Assembly: GCF_017086405.1 (NCBI RefSeq)
Contig: NZ_CP070973.1
Span: 3,380,739 to 3,444,738 of the forward strand
Direction: 5' to 3'
Length of the DNA stretch: 64,000 nt
Source: Mycobacterium gordonae
GTDB lineage: Bacteria; Actinomycetota; Actinomycetes; Mycobacteriales; Mycobacteriaceae
Shown: positions 56,010-64,000 of the stretch, piece by piece
How the letters are laid out: every line of letters begins with the position of its first letter
Numbering within the stretch: the first letter of the stretch is position 1
Translations under genes and position numbers: made by a program
The notes under the pieces: model-generated
Database searches by the model: none
Seen by the model: the letters and a program-made list of their open reading frames with translations, nothing else
What the model was told of the DNA's origin: nothing

Positions 56010-56828
56010 ATGTCTTCGCAGGCCCCTCAACCGTGCGTCGTCGTCGGGATCGACGGATCGAGGGCGGCAATCGATGCCGCGCTCTGGGCGGTCGATGAAG
56101 CAGTGGCCCGGGATATCCCGTTGCGCCTGCTGTATGCGATAGAACCCGAGGACTTCGCGCAGACCCCACCGGACCGGCCGGCCCGCAAATTGACCATCGC
56201 CGAAAACGCCGTTCGCTACGCGAGCAGAACCACAGAGGCGGCGGACAAGCCCGTTCGGATCGAGATCGAGATCGCGCAGGAGCCGCCCACCATCGCCTTG
56301 ACCCGCGCTTCGGCCTCGGCGGCGATGGTGTGCGTCGGCGCCGTGGGTTTGCATCACTTCAGACCGGAGCGGGCCGGTTCCACCGCCGCGGCAGTGGCCC
56401 AGTCTGCACACTGCCCGGTAGCGGTGATCCGCCGCCACGGTGATCAGGCCAGACTCGCTGAACACTGGATCGCGGTGGACTCCCAGGCTTCGGCCGACTC
56501 CGACGCCGTGATGAAGACAGCCTTGGAAGAAGCTCGGCTGCGCGACCTTCCGCTTCGCGCGATCGACCATGGGCAGGGGGTCGGCCGCGACTACCCGGAC
56601 CGGCGGTTGGAGCGGTGGCGGCGACACTACCCCGATGTCGATGTCCAGACATCGGTAGCGCGGGGGAGCCTCTTGGAGTATGTGGCCGGCCACGGCCGAA
56701 AAGTGCAGATGGTGGTCCTCGGTCACCGCAATCACGACGCGGTGCAACAACTGCTGGGGCCGGCCGGCAACGCGGTGCTGCACAACGCGGACTGCTCCTT
56801 GCTGATCGTCGATCGCCCGAACCTGTGA
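56010..56828 (+). CDS. Universal stress protein, tandem-domain
   Basis: A 272-residue two-domain USP. Domain 1 starts VVVGIDGSRAAIDAALWAVD; its expected nucleotide loop is altered to GAVGLHHFRPERAGSTAAAV, so ATP binding may be weak. Domain 2 ends VVLGHRNHDAVQQLLGPAG. It lies four bases after the previous USP gene and is a probable tandem duplicate. The ATG at 56010 is the first credible start. A DosR-box-like site follows at 56857. Confidence 0.86.
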   Translation: MSSQAPQPCVVVGIDGSRAAIDAALWAVDEAVARDIPLRLLYAIEPEDFAQTPPDRPARKLTIAENAVRYASRTTEAADKPVRIEIEIAQEPPTIALTRASASAAMVCVGAVGLHHFRPERAGSTAAAVAQSAHCPVAVIRRHGDQARLAEHWIAVDSQASADSDAVMKTALEEARLRDLPLRAIDHGQGVGRDYPDRRLERWRRHYPDVDVQTSVARGSLLEYVAGHGRKVQMVVLGHRNHDAVQQLLGPAGNAVLHNADCSLLIVDRPNL

Positions 56829-56856
56829 TCGGTGGCCCCACCTGGGCGCAGCCAAC

Positions 56857-56875
56857 GAGGGACTTCAGACCCTAT
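56857..56875 (+). promoter_or_regulatory. DosR-box-like site
   Basis: The sequence gagggacttcagaccctat fits GGGAC-N4-GACCC closely. It is 77 bases before the small gene at 56952 and may also supply devR-devS transcription. Confidence 0.65.
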
Positions 56876-56951
56876 GCGGACGCCGAAATCACCGAAATGA
56901 TGATGTTGCCGGTTGCTGTCGAGGGGTGTCGGGGCCCGCAGGGGAGTGGAA

Positions 56952-57227
56952 ATGGCTGCCAGAACTGGAGATCCGTCTCGTTTGACCGAGTCCAGAGTCG
57001 ACGAACTTGCGCGCCAGTTCTTGAGGTCGCCTTATGCCGACAGCGCGTACATCGATTGGACGCTGGACCGACGTCTCGAGGGATTTCTGCACCGCTGCGG
57101 CCTGGACTACTTGGTCGAGGACGGTGACGCCTACGATCTGGTGCTCGACCGGGTGATGGTCCATATCGGCACCTCCTCGCGCCCAGTTTTCGGGAAGACG
57201 CCGGGTCGGGGCCCGTCGGCTAATTGA
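56952..57227 (+). CDS. Small conserved protein upstream of devR
   Basis: A 91-residue protein (LARQFLRSPYADSAYIDWTL, then LEGFLHRCGLDYLVEDGDAY). No known domain. The ATG at 56952 has a GGGGAGTGGA site. It follows a strong DosR-box-like sequence and precedes devR by 157 bases in the same direction, so it may be autoregulated with the two-component system. Confidence 0.7.
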   Translation: MAARTGDPSRLTESRVDELARQFLRSPYADSAYIDWTLDRRLEGFLHRCGLDYLVEDGDAYDLVLDRVMVHIGTSSRPVFGKTPGRGPSAN

Positions 57228-57384
57228 GAGTCGCGGCAAACGCCTGGTCGTAAGTGAGCGCCAGCGCGCCGGAGAACCCGCAGGCAGCGTCCCGGTTCTA
57301 AACTGGCCTTGCGTGAGCCATGATGAGAGAAGCTGACCTGCTGCTTCCGGCGTGACTCCGACGGTCAGCCGGGGAGGATTCGTG

Positions 57385-58041
57385 ATGGTCAAGGTTTTCC
57401 TGGTCGACGATCATGAGGTAGTTCGGCGCGGGCTGGTCGACCTGCTCGCCAGCGACCCCGATCTGGAAGTCATCGGCGAGGCAGGATCCGTGTCGGAAGC
57501 GATGGCCAGGATCCCGGCCATGCGGCCCGATGTCGCTGTCCTCGACGTACGGCTTCCGGACGGCAACGGTATCGAATTGTGCCGCGACCTCCTGTCCGCC
57601 GTTCCGGATCTACGTTGTCTGATGTTGACCTCGTTCACCTCGGACGAAGCGATGTTGGAGGCGATCCTCGCCGGCGCCAGCGGTTACGTCGTCAAAGACA
57701 TCAAGGGTCTCGAGCTCGCCCGGGCGATCAAGGAAGTCGGTGCGGGCAAGTCTCTGCTCGATAATCGGGCAGCCGCCGCCCTGATGGCGAAACTGCGCGG
57801 TGGCGGCGAGAAGAAGGACCCCCTCGCGGCGCTCACCGAGCAAGAGCGCACGCTGCTGAGTCTGCTCGGTGAGGGTTTGACCAATAGGCAGATCGCCGAT
57901 CGCATGTATCTCGCCGAGAAGACCGTCAAGAACTATGTATCGCGATTACTGTCTAAACTCGGCATGGAGCGACGCACGCAGGCCGCGGTGTTTGCTTCCA
58001 AGCTCGGCGCAGACGCCGACTCACGAATTCCGCCTTCCTAA
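57385..58041 (+). CDS. devR: Hypoxia response regulator DevR (DosR)
   Basis: A 218-residue NarL/FixJ-type regulator nearly identical in pattern to M. tuberculosis DosR. The receiver domain begins [20 protein letters not shown] with the phospho-acceptor Asp54 in [10 protein letters not shown]. The C-terminal LuxR-type helix-turn-helix is [20 protein letters not shown] and [17 protein letters not shown]. The ATG at 57385 has a GGGGAGGA site; the frame extends upstream to 57352. It binds the palindromes listed in this region. Confidence 0.96.
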   Translation: MVKVFLVDDHEVVRRGLVDLLASDPDLEVIGEAGSVSEAMARIPAMRPDVAVLDVRLPDGNGIELCRDLLSAVPDLRCLMLTSFTSDEAMLEAILAGASGYVVKDIKGLELARAIKEVGAGKSLLDNRAAAALMAKLRGGGEKKDPLAALTEQERTLLSLLGEGLTNRQIADRMYLAEKTVKNYVSRLLSKLGMERRTQAAVFASKLGADADSRIPPS

Positions 58042-58248
58042 CACGATTCTTCGTTTTCCGGCCGATACTTTTCACGCGGCGGACGTGTGTGGTGCGTCGT
58101 GTCTGATGTGGTCGCTTAGAGGTGAATGCGGTTTTCTACGGTGCAGTTCGAAGTGGCTGACCGACGTCGATGTGATTAGGCTGAGGTTCGGCATCGGGCG
58201 TGTCGTGCGCCGCCGGACGCCGCGAATCGTCTTGGAGGGATAGCTCGG

Positions 58249-59961
58249 GTGGGCAAAGACGAGCACGGTTCAGCATTTGCTGGCCTCGGTCAACCTGGAT
58301 TGGTGACCAGGATGCACCAGCAGCTCGATGAGTTGCTGGCAGCGCGAGATCAAATGGAGCAGTTGCTGCGGGTGATCGTCGAAATCGGTTCCGATCTCGA
58401 CCTCGACGCCACGTTGCGCCGGATCATCCTCGCCGCCAAGGAATTGACGTCAGCGCCATACGGCGCACTTGCGGTGCGCGACGCCGAGGGGACGTTGCTT
58501 TCTTTCGTCCACGCGGGAATCGATGAAGTGACGACCAGCAAGATCGGTCATCTGCCGGTTGGCAAAGGGGTGCTGGGAGTTTCGCTGGTCGAGACCCCGG
58601 CGCTCCGGCTGGAGGATCTGACCCAACATCCTTCCGCGGTCGGTTTCCCTGAGCACCATCCGCCGATGCGCGCTTTTCTGGGGGTGCCGATCATGATCCG
58701 GGGGGCGGTTTTCGGCAGCCTATACCTGACCCATGTCGACCCCGGCCGGGTGTTCACCGAATCCGACGAGTTCGCGGCTCGCGCGTTGGCGTTCGCCGCG
58801 GCGGTCGCGATAGACAACGCGCGGGTCTTCGAGCGCGAGCGCACCTCGGTGAAATGGATGGAGGCCAGTCGCGAAATCACCACCGCGCTGCTGGCCGGTG
58901 ACCATGGGCATCGACGTCCCCTGCTCCTGATCGCCGAGCGCGCCTGCACACTCACCGAATCCGAGCAGGCGATCGTCCTGGTCCCCGTGGATTCCGACTT
59001 GCCGCTCGATGAAGCCGACACCCTGGTGGTGTCCGCCGCCGTCGGCAAGCACGCCGAAGAGGTGCTCGGGCAGCGGGTTCCGGTGGACGGTTCCACCAGC
59101 GGCACCGTCTTTCATTCCGGGGAACCGATAATCACCGAGTCGCTGAGCTATCCCATTCAGGCGTTCACCGATGTCGGGCAACGCTCGGCGATCGTCATGC
59201 CGTTGCGTGCCCACGATCAGACGGCGGGGGTACTGGCCCTTGCTCGCGACGCCTATCAGCCACCCTTTGAAAGCAGCGACCTCGACCTGGTGGGTCAGTT
59301 CGCGACGCACGCCGCGATTGCGCTGATGCTCGCCTCGGGGCGGGAGAACGCACGGCAGCTGACCATTCTGGCGGAGCGGGAGCGGATCGCCCACGACCTA
59401 CATGATCACGTGATCCAACGGCTGTTCGCCGCCGGAATGGACTTGCAGGGAACGCTGGCCAGGGCCCGCTCGCCCGAGGTGGCCGACCGGCTCAACCGCA
59501 CGCTCGATGACCTGCAAAAGATCATCGAAGAAATTCGCACCACGATCTTCCAATTGAAGCTGCCTGTGGGCGCCGACGGCGGTTTCCGGCACCGCTTGCA
59601 GCAAATCGTCGCCGATCTCACCGACGAGCGCGCCATCTACACCACCGTGCACATGGATGGGCCCATGAGCGCTATCGATGATGAGCTTGCCGAACACGCC
59701 GAAGCCGTTGCGACGGAAGCGATCAGTAACGTGATCCGGCATTCCGGCGCGTCGAAGCTGACCGTTGAGGTCAGCGCCGCCGACATGTTCAGCCTGACGA
59801 TCAGCGACGACGGCCACGGCGTACCGGTCGACAACCGCCGGCGCAGCGGATTGGCAAACCTGGAGCATCGCGCCGAACAACTCGGCGGCAGGTGCGAGAT
59901 CACGAGTTCACCAGGACAAGGCACCCGGGTCCGCTGGACCGTCCCGTTACCGGAGGCGTGA
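58249..59961 (+). CDS. devS: Haem-based redox/oxygen sensor kinase DevS (DosS/DosT)
   Basis: A 570-residue sensor kinase. GAF-A carries the haem-ligand His in GFPEHHPPMRAFLGVP (His137, aligning with His149 of M. tuberculosis DosS) and Tyr159 in FGSLYLTHV at the DosS Tyr171 position. GAF-B follows, then a HisKA_3 dimerisation helix with the phospho-accepting His385 in IAHDLHDHVIQRLF, and a HATPase (ISDDGHGVPV, RSGLANLEHRAEQLGG). Start GTG 58249 with GGAGGG. It is separated from devR by 207 bases, whereas the two are adjacent in M. tuberculosis. It cannot be told apart as DosS or DosT here. Confidence 0.95.
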   Translation: MGKDEHGSAFAGLGQPGLVTRMHQQLDELLAARDQMEQLLRVIVEIGSDLDLDATLRRIILAAKELTSAPYGALAVRDAEGTLLSFVHAGIDEVTTSKIGHLPVGKGVLGVSLVETPALRLEDLTQHPSAVGFPEHHPPMRAFLGVPIMIRGAVFGSLYLTHVDPGRVFTESDEFAARALAFAAAVAIDNARVFERERTSVKWMEASREITTALLAGDHGHRRPLLLIAERACTLTESEQAIVLVPVDSDLPLDEADTLVVSAAVGKHAEEVLGQRVPVDGSTSGTVFHSGEPIITESLSYPIQAFTDVGQRSAIVMPLRAHDQTAGVLALARDAYQPPFESSDLDLVGQFATHAAIALMLASGRENARQLTILAERERIAHDLHDHVIQRLFAAGMDLQGTLARARSPEVADRLNRTLDDLQKIIEEIRTTIFQLKLPVGADGGFRHRLQQIVADLTDERAIYTTVHMDGPMSAIDDELAEHAEAVATEAISNVIRHSGASKLTVEVSAADMFSLTISDDGHGVPVDNRRRSGLANLEHRAEQLGGRCEITSSPGQGTRVRWTVPLPEA

Positions 59962-59971
59962 TCCCGGGGAA

Positions 59972-60784
59972 TCAGCGCACCACGAGCACCGAAAGTCCGC
60001 GGTGTCCGAAGTGGGGGTCGACGGCGCCGATCATCTTGGCGACTTTGCCGGCGTCCGCCTGACCGATCACCACAAGTTGAACGGATTCTTGCGTGTCGCT
60101 GAGGAATTCGGCTGCGCCCTCTCGCGCGGCGGCTGGGCGGACGTGTATGTGGGGGTGTTGGGTCACCCACCGGCCAAGCCGGTGTTCCAGTTGTGAGTAA
60201 GGGATTTCGCCGAAACCCCAGCGCCACACACCCAACGCCAGGATCGGCGCGTCCCGCAGTTCTGCCTCCCGGAAACCGTGTTCGAGTACCAGGTCGTTGT
60301 TCGCGGAGTCGTCGACGACGACTGCGATCGAACCGGAGTCGGGTGCCGTGGCACCGCGGGTAGTTCGGATGACGGCCGCAGGGCACAGCGCCCGTTGTGC
60401 GACGTTCTCGGCGGTCGAACCGAGCATCCGGCGAGCAAGCCGCCCGAGACCCATGGAACCCACGCAAACCATTGTCGCGCTGCGTGATTCGCTGATCAGG
60501 ACCCGGTTCGGCGGCCCGACCACCAGATCGGTTTCCAGCTTCACCGGCAGTCCCATCGCGTGCACGGCGGAGCAGGCGGCACGCAGCGACGTCTCACCGT
60601 ATTCGACATCGAGGTCGCCGTCACCTGGTGGTGCGCCCGGCGGTAGTGGCGCAACGGCATAGACCAGACGCAGCGGGATATCGCGGGCGCGGGCTTCGGG
60701 GACGGCCCATCGCGCGGCGTTGATCGCAGCGTCCGAGCCGTCGATACCCACCACAATCCACGTCGGGGACTCTGCGAGTTCCAT
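59972..60784 (-). CDS. Universal stress protein, tandem-domain
   Basis: A 270-residue USP, convergent with devS. Domain 1 starts WIVVGIDGSDAAINAARWAV and has an intact nucleotide loop in GSMGLGRLARRMLGSTAENV. Domain 2 is diverged (VVIGQADAGKVAKMIG). The ATG at 60784 is preceded by the DosR-box-like site at 60904 that it shares with the divergent USP. An upstream frame to 60889 lacks a ribosome site. Confidence 0.87.
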   Translation of the reverse strand: MELAESPTWIVVGIDGSDAAINAARWAVPEARARDIPLRLVYAVAPLPPGAPPGDGDLDVEYGETSLRAACSAVHAMGLPVKLETDLVVGPPNRVLISESRSATMVCVGSMGLGRLARRMLGSTAENVAQRALCPAAVIRTTRGATAPDSGSIAVVVDDSANNDLVLEHGFREAELRDAPILALGVWRWGFGEIPYSQLEHRLGRWVTQHPHIHVRPAAAREGAAEFLSDTQESVQLVVIGQADAGKVAKMIGAVDPHFGHRGLSVLVVR

Positions 60785-60903
60785 AGCGCAGAGGCTATTC
60801 GGCGAGTGTTCCTGCCGGCAGAGTCGTTTGACATCTGCTGGCACGGCTTTGGTCCCGCGCGCCGGGTGCCCCACCCCAACGAAGGTCACACGACTTCGGG
60901 GTC

Positions 60904-60919
60904 GAGGACTTAAGGCCCG
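60904..60919. promoter_or_regulatory. DosR-box-like site between divergent USP genes
   Basis: The sequence gaggacttaaggcccg is a good match to the DosR palindrome. It lies 120 bases upstream of the minus-strand USP and 56 bases upstream of the plus-strand USP. Confidence 0.65.
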
Positions 60920-60974
60920 TGACCAGACACCGCCGGAGCAATAGCGTCATGGGTAGGCACTGAAGGAGGGCACC

Positions 60975-61853
60975 ATGTCTACCACCGTGACACGTTATGG
61001 CGTCGTAGTCGGCGTCGACGGATCAGCCGCATCGAATGCCGCCGTCTTCTGGGCCGCACATGAGGCGGCGATGCGACACGTCCCGCTGACGCTGGTCCAC
61101 ATGTTCAACCCGGTCGTGCCCACGTATCCACAGCTGCCGACGCCGTCCGGAGGTGTGTTGTGGCAGAAGGACGACGGTCGTGCGCTCCTCGAACACGCCG
61201 TGAAGATCGCCGAGGACGCTGTGTCGACTAACCGAGCGATCGCCATCACCAGCGAGGTGATGGCGTCGGCTCCGGTGCCGACGCTGGTCGACATGTCTCG
61301 CGACGCCGACATGGTCGTGGTGGGTTCCACCGGACACAACGCGATCGAGCGCGTCCTGCTCGGGTCGGTCAGTTCGGGTTTAGTGCACAGCGCGAAGTGC
61401 CCCGTCGCTGTCATTCGGGAAGAAGCCTCGTGGATGCCGCCGTCCAACAACGCCCCGGTGGTCGTAGGTATCGACTGTTCGCCGACATCGGAGCCCGCCG
61501 TAGCCATCGCTTTCGACGAAGCCTCACGTCGCGGGGTCGAACTCACCGCCGTGCACGCGTGGAGCGATATGGCCGTCTACCAGCTGCCCTGGCTGGAGTG
61601 GCGATCGGAAGCCGAACGGAATCTGGCCGAATACCTGGCCGGCTGGCAGGAGCGGTATCCCGACGTCAAGGTCAATCGGGTGATAGTCCTCGACCATCCC
61701 GGTCGCGCGCTGGTCGAGGAAGCCGAAGCCGCGCAGCTTGTCGTCGTCGGAAGCCACGGTCGAGGTGGTTTGACCGGCATGTTGCTGGGATCAGTCAGCA
61801 ATGGCGTGGTGCACGCGGTGCGGGCCCCGGTGATTGTGGCGCATCCGAGCTGA
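60975..61853 (+). CDS. Universal stress protein, tandem-domain (Rv2623/Rv1996-like)
   Basis: A 292-residue USP with two complete domains. Each has an ATP-type loop: GSTGHNAIERVLLGSVSSGL and GSHGRGGLTGMLLGSVSNGV, with starts VVVGVDGSAASNAAVFWAA and VVVGIDCSPTSEPAVAIAF. ATP-binding Rv2623 limits growth in M. tuberculosis. This is the fourth USP of the block and the only one with both loops intact. Start ATG 60975 behind GGAGGG. Confidence 0.92.
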   Translation: MSTTVTRYGVVVGVDGSAASNAAVFWAAHEAAMRHVPLTLVHMFNPVVPTYPQLPTPSGGVLWQKDDGRALLEHAVKIAEDAVSTNRAIAITSEVMASAPVPTLVDMSRDADMVVVGSTGHNAIERVLLGSVSSGLVHSAKCPVAVIREEASWMPPSNNAPVVVGIDCSPTSEPAVAIAFDEASRRGVELTAVHAWSDMAVYQLPWLEWRSEAERNLAEYLAGWQERYPDVKVNRVIVLDHPGRALVEEAEAAQLVVVGSHGRGGLTGMLLGSVSNGVVHAVRAPVIVAHPS

Positions 61854-61862
61854 CGACGACGC

Positions 61863-62411
61863 TCAACGCCACTTGATACCGCAACCGATCGATGGCCGTT
61901 GGTTCGGTTCTACGGGCCGGCCGGCCAGCACTGCAGCCACCGCGGCCCGCACATCGGCAGCGGTGACCGGCAGATCGTTCTTCGGTCGGGAATCGTCGAG
62001 CTGACCCCGATAGACCAGTCGGCGGTCGCCGTCGAATACGAACGTGTCGGGTGTGCAGGCTGCGGAAAACTCGCGTGCAACGTTCTGGCTCTCGTCGTAG
62101 AGGTACGGAAAGGTCCAGCCCTGGCGCTGCGCCTCGGCGACCATCTGGTCGGGTCCGTCCTGCGGGTAGGTTGTGACGTCATTGCTGGAGATGGCGACCA
62201 TGGGCACCCCTTTGTCGATCAAATCCCGTCCGAGTTCGGCGAGACCGGCAGCCACATGCTGCACGTAGGGGCAGTGATTGCAGATGAAGGTGACGACCAG
62301 TGCCGGGCCGGTCAGATCGTCGAGGCTGACGGTAGCCCCGGTCGCGGGTTCGGGCAGAGCGAACGCCGGTGCGGGCGTGCCGAGTTCGAGCATTGTCGAT
62401 TCGATGGCCAT
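61863..62411 (-). CDS. Thioredoxin-fold (AhpC/TSA-type) protein
   Basis: A 182-residue protein. It opens LELGTPAPAFALPEPATG and has the redox site FICNHCPYVQHVAAGL (C-x2-C), then VAISSNDVTTYPQDGP and ACTPDTFVFDGDRRLVYRGQ. It is likely a thiol peroxidase or disulfide reductase without signal peptide. The ATG at 62411 gives the normal family length; a frame extends to 62588 through the next gene's region on the same strand. Confidence 0.87.
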   Translation of the reverse strand: MAIESTMLELGTPAPAFALPEPATGATVSLDDLTGPALVVTFICNHCPYVQHVAAGLAELGRDLIDKGVPMVAISSNDVTTYPQDGPDQMVAEAQRQGWTFPYLYDESQNVAREFSAACTPDTFVFDGDRRLVYRGQLDDSRPKNDLPVTAADVRAAVAAVLAGRPVEPNQRPSIGCGIKWR

Positions 62412-62448
62412 GCCCGCCAGCGTACGTCCGTCGTGCCCGGAGGTGTGC

Positions 62449-62790
62449 TTAACGCCTGGCAGTCCGGATGCGAACGGGGCCACGCCAGTCGGAGTCCGGG
62501 TCGAGCACGTTGCCCCGTTGCGTGATTTCCACCTGGCCGGTCTTGGCGAGGTTCCGGGCGATCGCGCGCGCCTCATCCAGCAATTCACGCCACTTCGGCC
62601 CGCCGATCACCCGGGCTGCGTCTGAAGGGCAGGTGCTGCTGTCCGGGCCCCGTAGCTCGGAGAGGGCAAGGATGGCAGCTTGCAGCCGTTGGGTGAGCGG
62701 TCCTCCGCCCAGCGCTATCTCGGCATGGTGTGAACCCCGGCGTTGGGCGCCAACGGCTCGGCTGAGTTCGGCACGCAACTTCGCAGCCAC
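62449..62790 (-). CDS. DUF3253 protein
   Basis: A 113-residue protein. The core fits DUF3253: AAILALSELRGPDSSTCPSD, then AARVIGGPKWRELLDEARAI and VEITQRGNVLDPDSDWRGPV, a winged-helix-like fold. Function unknown, possibly nucleic-acid binding. It lies upstream of the thioredoxin-fold gene on the same strand, 37 bases away. Confidence 0.8.
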   Translation of the reverse strand: MAAKLRAELSRAVGAQRRGSHHAEIALGGGPLTQRLQAAILALSELRGPDSSTCPSDAARVIGGPKWRELLDEARAIARNLAKTGQVEITQRGNVLDPDSDWRGPVRIRTARR

Positions 62791-62846
62791 ATCCGCCAGT
62801 CAAGACCAGCGTGGCCGTCTTGGCCAGAAGACACCGCGATGCCTCG

Positions 62847-63068
62847 TCAGGCTTCGGCGGCGCCCTCGATCACGCTTACTCGCACGGCCTGAGGCCCTTT
62901 GGGTCCCTGGCTGATCTCGAATTCGACCCGCTGATTGTCCTCAAGCGAGCGGAAACCACTGCCTTGTATCTCGGAGTGATGCACAAATAGATCTCTCGCA
63001 CCGCCATCCGGGGCGATGAACCCGAAGCCTTTTTCGCTGTTGAACCATTTGACAGTTCCCTGTGTCAT
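62847..63068 (-). CDS. Cold-shock protein (CspA family)
   Basis: A 73-residue OB-fold RNA chaperone. RNP-1 is [10 protein letters not shown] and RNP-2 is LFVHHSEIQ; it ends [16 protein letters not shown]. The ATG at 63068 has an AGAGAAG site. A frame extends to 63113, but [14 protein letters not shown] is the standard start. Confidence 0.95.
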   Translation of the reverse strand: MTQGTVKWFNSEKGFGFIAPDGGARDLFVHHSEIQGSGFRSLEDNQRVEFEISQGPKGPQAVRVSVIEGAAEA

Positions 63069-63183
63069 AGCAGCTTCTCTCTTCTCGGATGAAGTTAGCG
63101 CACACGCCCGCACATCGACTCAACGGCTAGCCGTGAAATTTCCGAAGCGCCTGGTGTCGATTACAAACTCGGAAAGCGTTGAA

Positions 63184-63321
63184 TCAGTGCTTCTTCTTGG
63201 GTTGCAGCAAAGACTCGGTCTGCGATACTTCGGAGGCCTTGGAGCGCTTGTCGGCGCGCTTCTCCTTCAGAGATTTGCCGGACTTCTTGGTCATGGTCTG
63301 TCGGGGAGATTTGTCGGACAT
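63184..63321 (-). CDS. Small lysine-rich protein
   Basis: A 45-residue basic protein (MSDKSPRQTMTKKSGKSLKE, ending LLQPKKKH). The AAAGGGG site 5 bases before the ATG at 63321 supports real translation, and similar short basic proteins occur in other mycobacteria from recall. It may bind nucleic acid. Too short for family assignment. Confidence 0.65.
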   Translation of the reverse strand: MSDKSPRQTMTKKSGKSLKEKRADKRSKASEVSQTESLLQPKKKH

Positions 63322-63581
63322 CGCGACCCCTTTGCTGTGGGGGCCTGTGTCGGTCCCGGTGAGCTGAGTGTACGCCCAGCCGGGCGTCTGTGTGTGGCGT
63401 GCTGCGTGCGGATGGTGAGAAACCGGCGCGGCCCTGCCGACCTCGGCCCGCCGTCGAAGAAAAAGGGATACTGCAAGTAGCTGATGGGTTGGACGAGTTC
63501 TTACTGGCAAATGCTGAAGAATGATCAGCGATCATTGGCGAACTACGTTGCCACGCGTAGCGCACCGCTGGGGAGAAGGCG

Positions 63582-64000
63582 CTACCCCCGTTCGTTATTG
63601 TCCATCTCTTCGGCGTCGCGCATCAACAAACTCTCCACCGTGGACGCATTGTTCGGGCCGGCTGCCGTCATCATGATGGTGTGCGCTTCGTCCGGGTCGG
63701 CATTCGGAGAAACGACCAGGAGCACAATCTTATTGCGATTGAGTCCGATAATTTCGATGGTGTTGACCGGCTGGCGATGATATCCATCGAGCCGCACCAT
63801 GCGCCCGCCCGTGGCGAATTTCGCCGGCGCCGTCGCCCACTCGTCGACGTGGTAGATCACCCGCGAGATCGGGCCGAGGCGAACGGACAAGACAGACAAC
63901 AGATCTGGGAGTTCCTCGGTGAGAGTGCCGGTGCGCGGCTGCCAGGCGCCATCGACGTGCCCGCTCAGAGGTGCCTTGGGTTTGAGGCGCAAACGCGGCG
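63582..64000 (-). CDS. DUF5994-like protein (5' truncated by window edge)
   Basis: The visible 136 residues and more are a DUF5994-type protein: RLKPKAPLSGHVDGAWQPRT, then SRVIYHVDEWATAPAKFATG, MVRLDGYHRQPVNTIEIIG and a C-terminal acidic end. The frame stays open to base 64000, and the only start seen is an internal TTG at 63992, so the true N-terminus is probably outside. Function unknown. Confidence 0.75.
   Translation of the reverse strand, partial: PRLRLKPKAPLSGHVDGAWQPRTGTLTEELPDLLSVLSVRLGPISRVIYHVDEWATAPAKFATGGRMVRLDGYHRQPVNTIEIIGLNRNKIVLLVVSPNADPDEAHTIMMTAAGPNNASTVESLLMRDAEEMDNNERG

Noticed and set aside
57228..57384. DosR box directly upstream of devR
   Set aside because: Only weak half-sites (gcgtcccggttc) occur in this gap; autoregulation is more likely from the site at 56857.

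Overview
The window is about 65% GC, uses GTG and TTG starts freely and shows classic mycobacterial gene order (pyrG-Nudix-xerD; parA-scpA-scpB-rluB-cmk-der; a DevR/DevS hypoxia locus). It is therefore from a Mycobacterium, probably a non-tuberculous species, because it carries gene blocks I do not recall from M. tuberculosis at these positions. Homologue names such as Rv2627c are from recall of family sequences; no search was run.

Layout. (1) 1-4023: housekeeping end of pyrG, an ADP-ribose-type Nudix hydrolase, xerD, and a convergent O-methyltransferase. (2) 4156-13797: a tightly overlapping operon that I identify as an ebo cluster: an inositol-3-phosphate-synthase-like protein, a UbiA prenyltransferase (EboC), a TIM-barrel protein fused to an EboA domain, a TatD-like hydrolase (EboB), a xylose-isomerase-like protein (EboE) and an alkaline-phosphatase-family protein (EboF). 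The last is split by a one-base frameshift. A cytochrome P450 follows, with a convergent MFS exporter. (3) 13988-19179: parA-scpA-scpB-rluB-cmk-der, chromosome segregation and translation functions. (4) 19337-24302: a probable catabolic operon (SDR, hydroxyacyl-CoA dehydrogenase, cyclase-type hydrolase, cupin, BKACE, IclR regulator, lipocalin-like protein) behind a strong promoter flanked by inverted operator-like repeats. (5) 24378-30561: tRNA-Pro(GGG) with a small decayed genomic island at its 3' end. The island is bounded by a degenerate copy of the tRNA 3' half and holds an IS481-type element with a frameshifted transposase, a tyrosine-integrase remnant, a second P450, an EBP/EXPERA-like membrane protein and a TetR regulator. 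(6) 30811-37368: envelope and secreted proteins, an SDR, a WhiB4-like protein, a GAF-GGDEF diguanylate cyclase and a TauE/SafE permease. (7) 37491-62411: a large hypoxia block with repeated DosR-box-like palindromes: antiporter, Acg-type nitroreductase, a complete group-3b [NiFe] hydrogenase with its maturation protease, two alpha/beta hydrolases, an Rv2629-like protein, an acyl-CoA synthetase, two WS/DGAT acyltransferases, an M50-CBS protease, four tandem-domain universal stress proteins and the DevR/DevS (DosR/DosS) two-component system. (8) 62449-64000: DUF3253 protein, cold-shock protein, a small basic protein and a truncated DUF5994-like gene.

How the parts fit. The DevS haem sensor and DevR regulator lie inside the block they probably control. 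The block supplies redox balance (hydrogenase, nitroreductase), storage-lipid synthesis (acyl-CoA synthetase plus WS/DGATs) and dormancy proteins (USPs). The ebo cluster is the least understood part. Its inferred job is to make and move a lipid-linked or cyclitol-type metabolite, but the product is unknown and the frameshift in eboF suggests that the pathway may be decaying in this strain.
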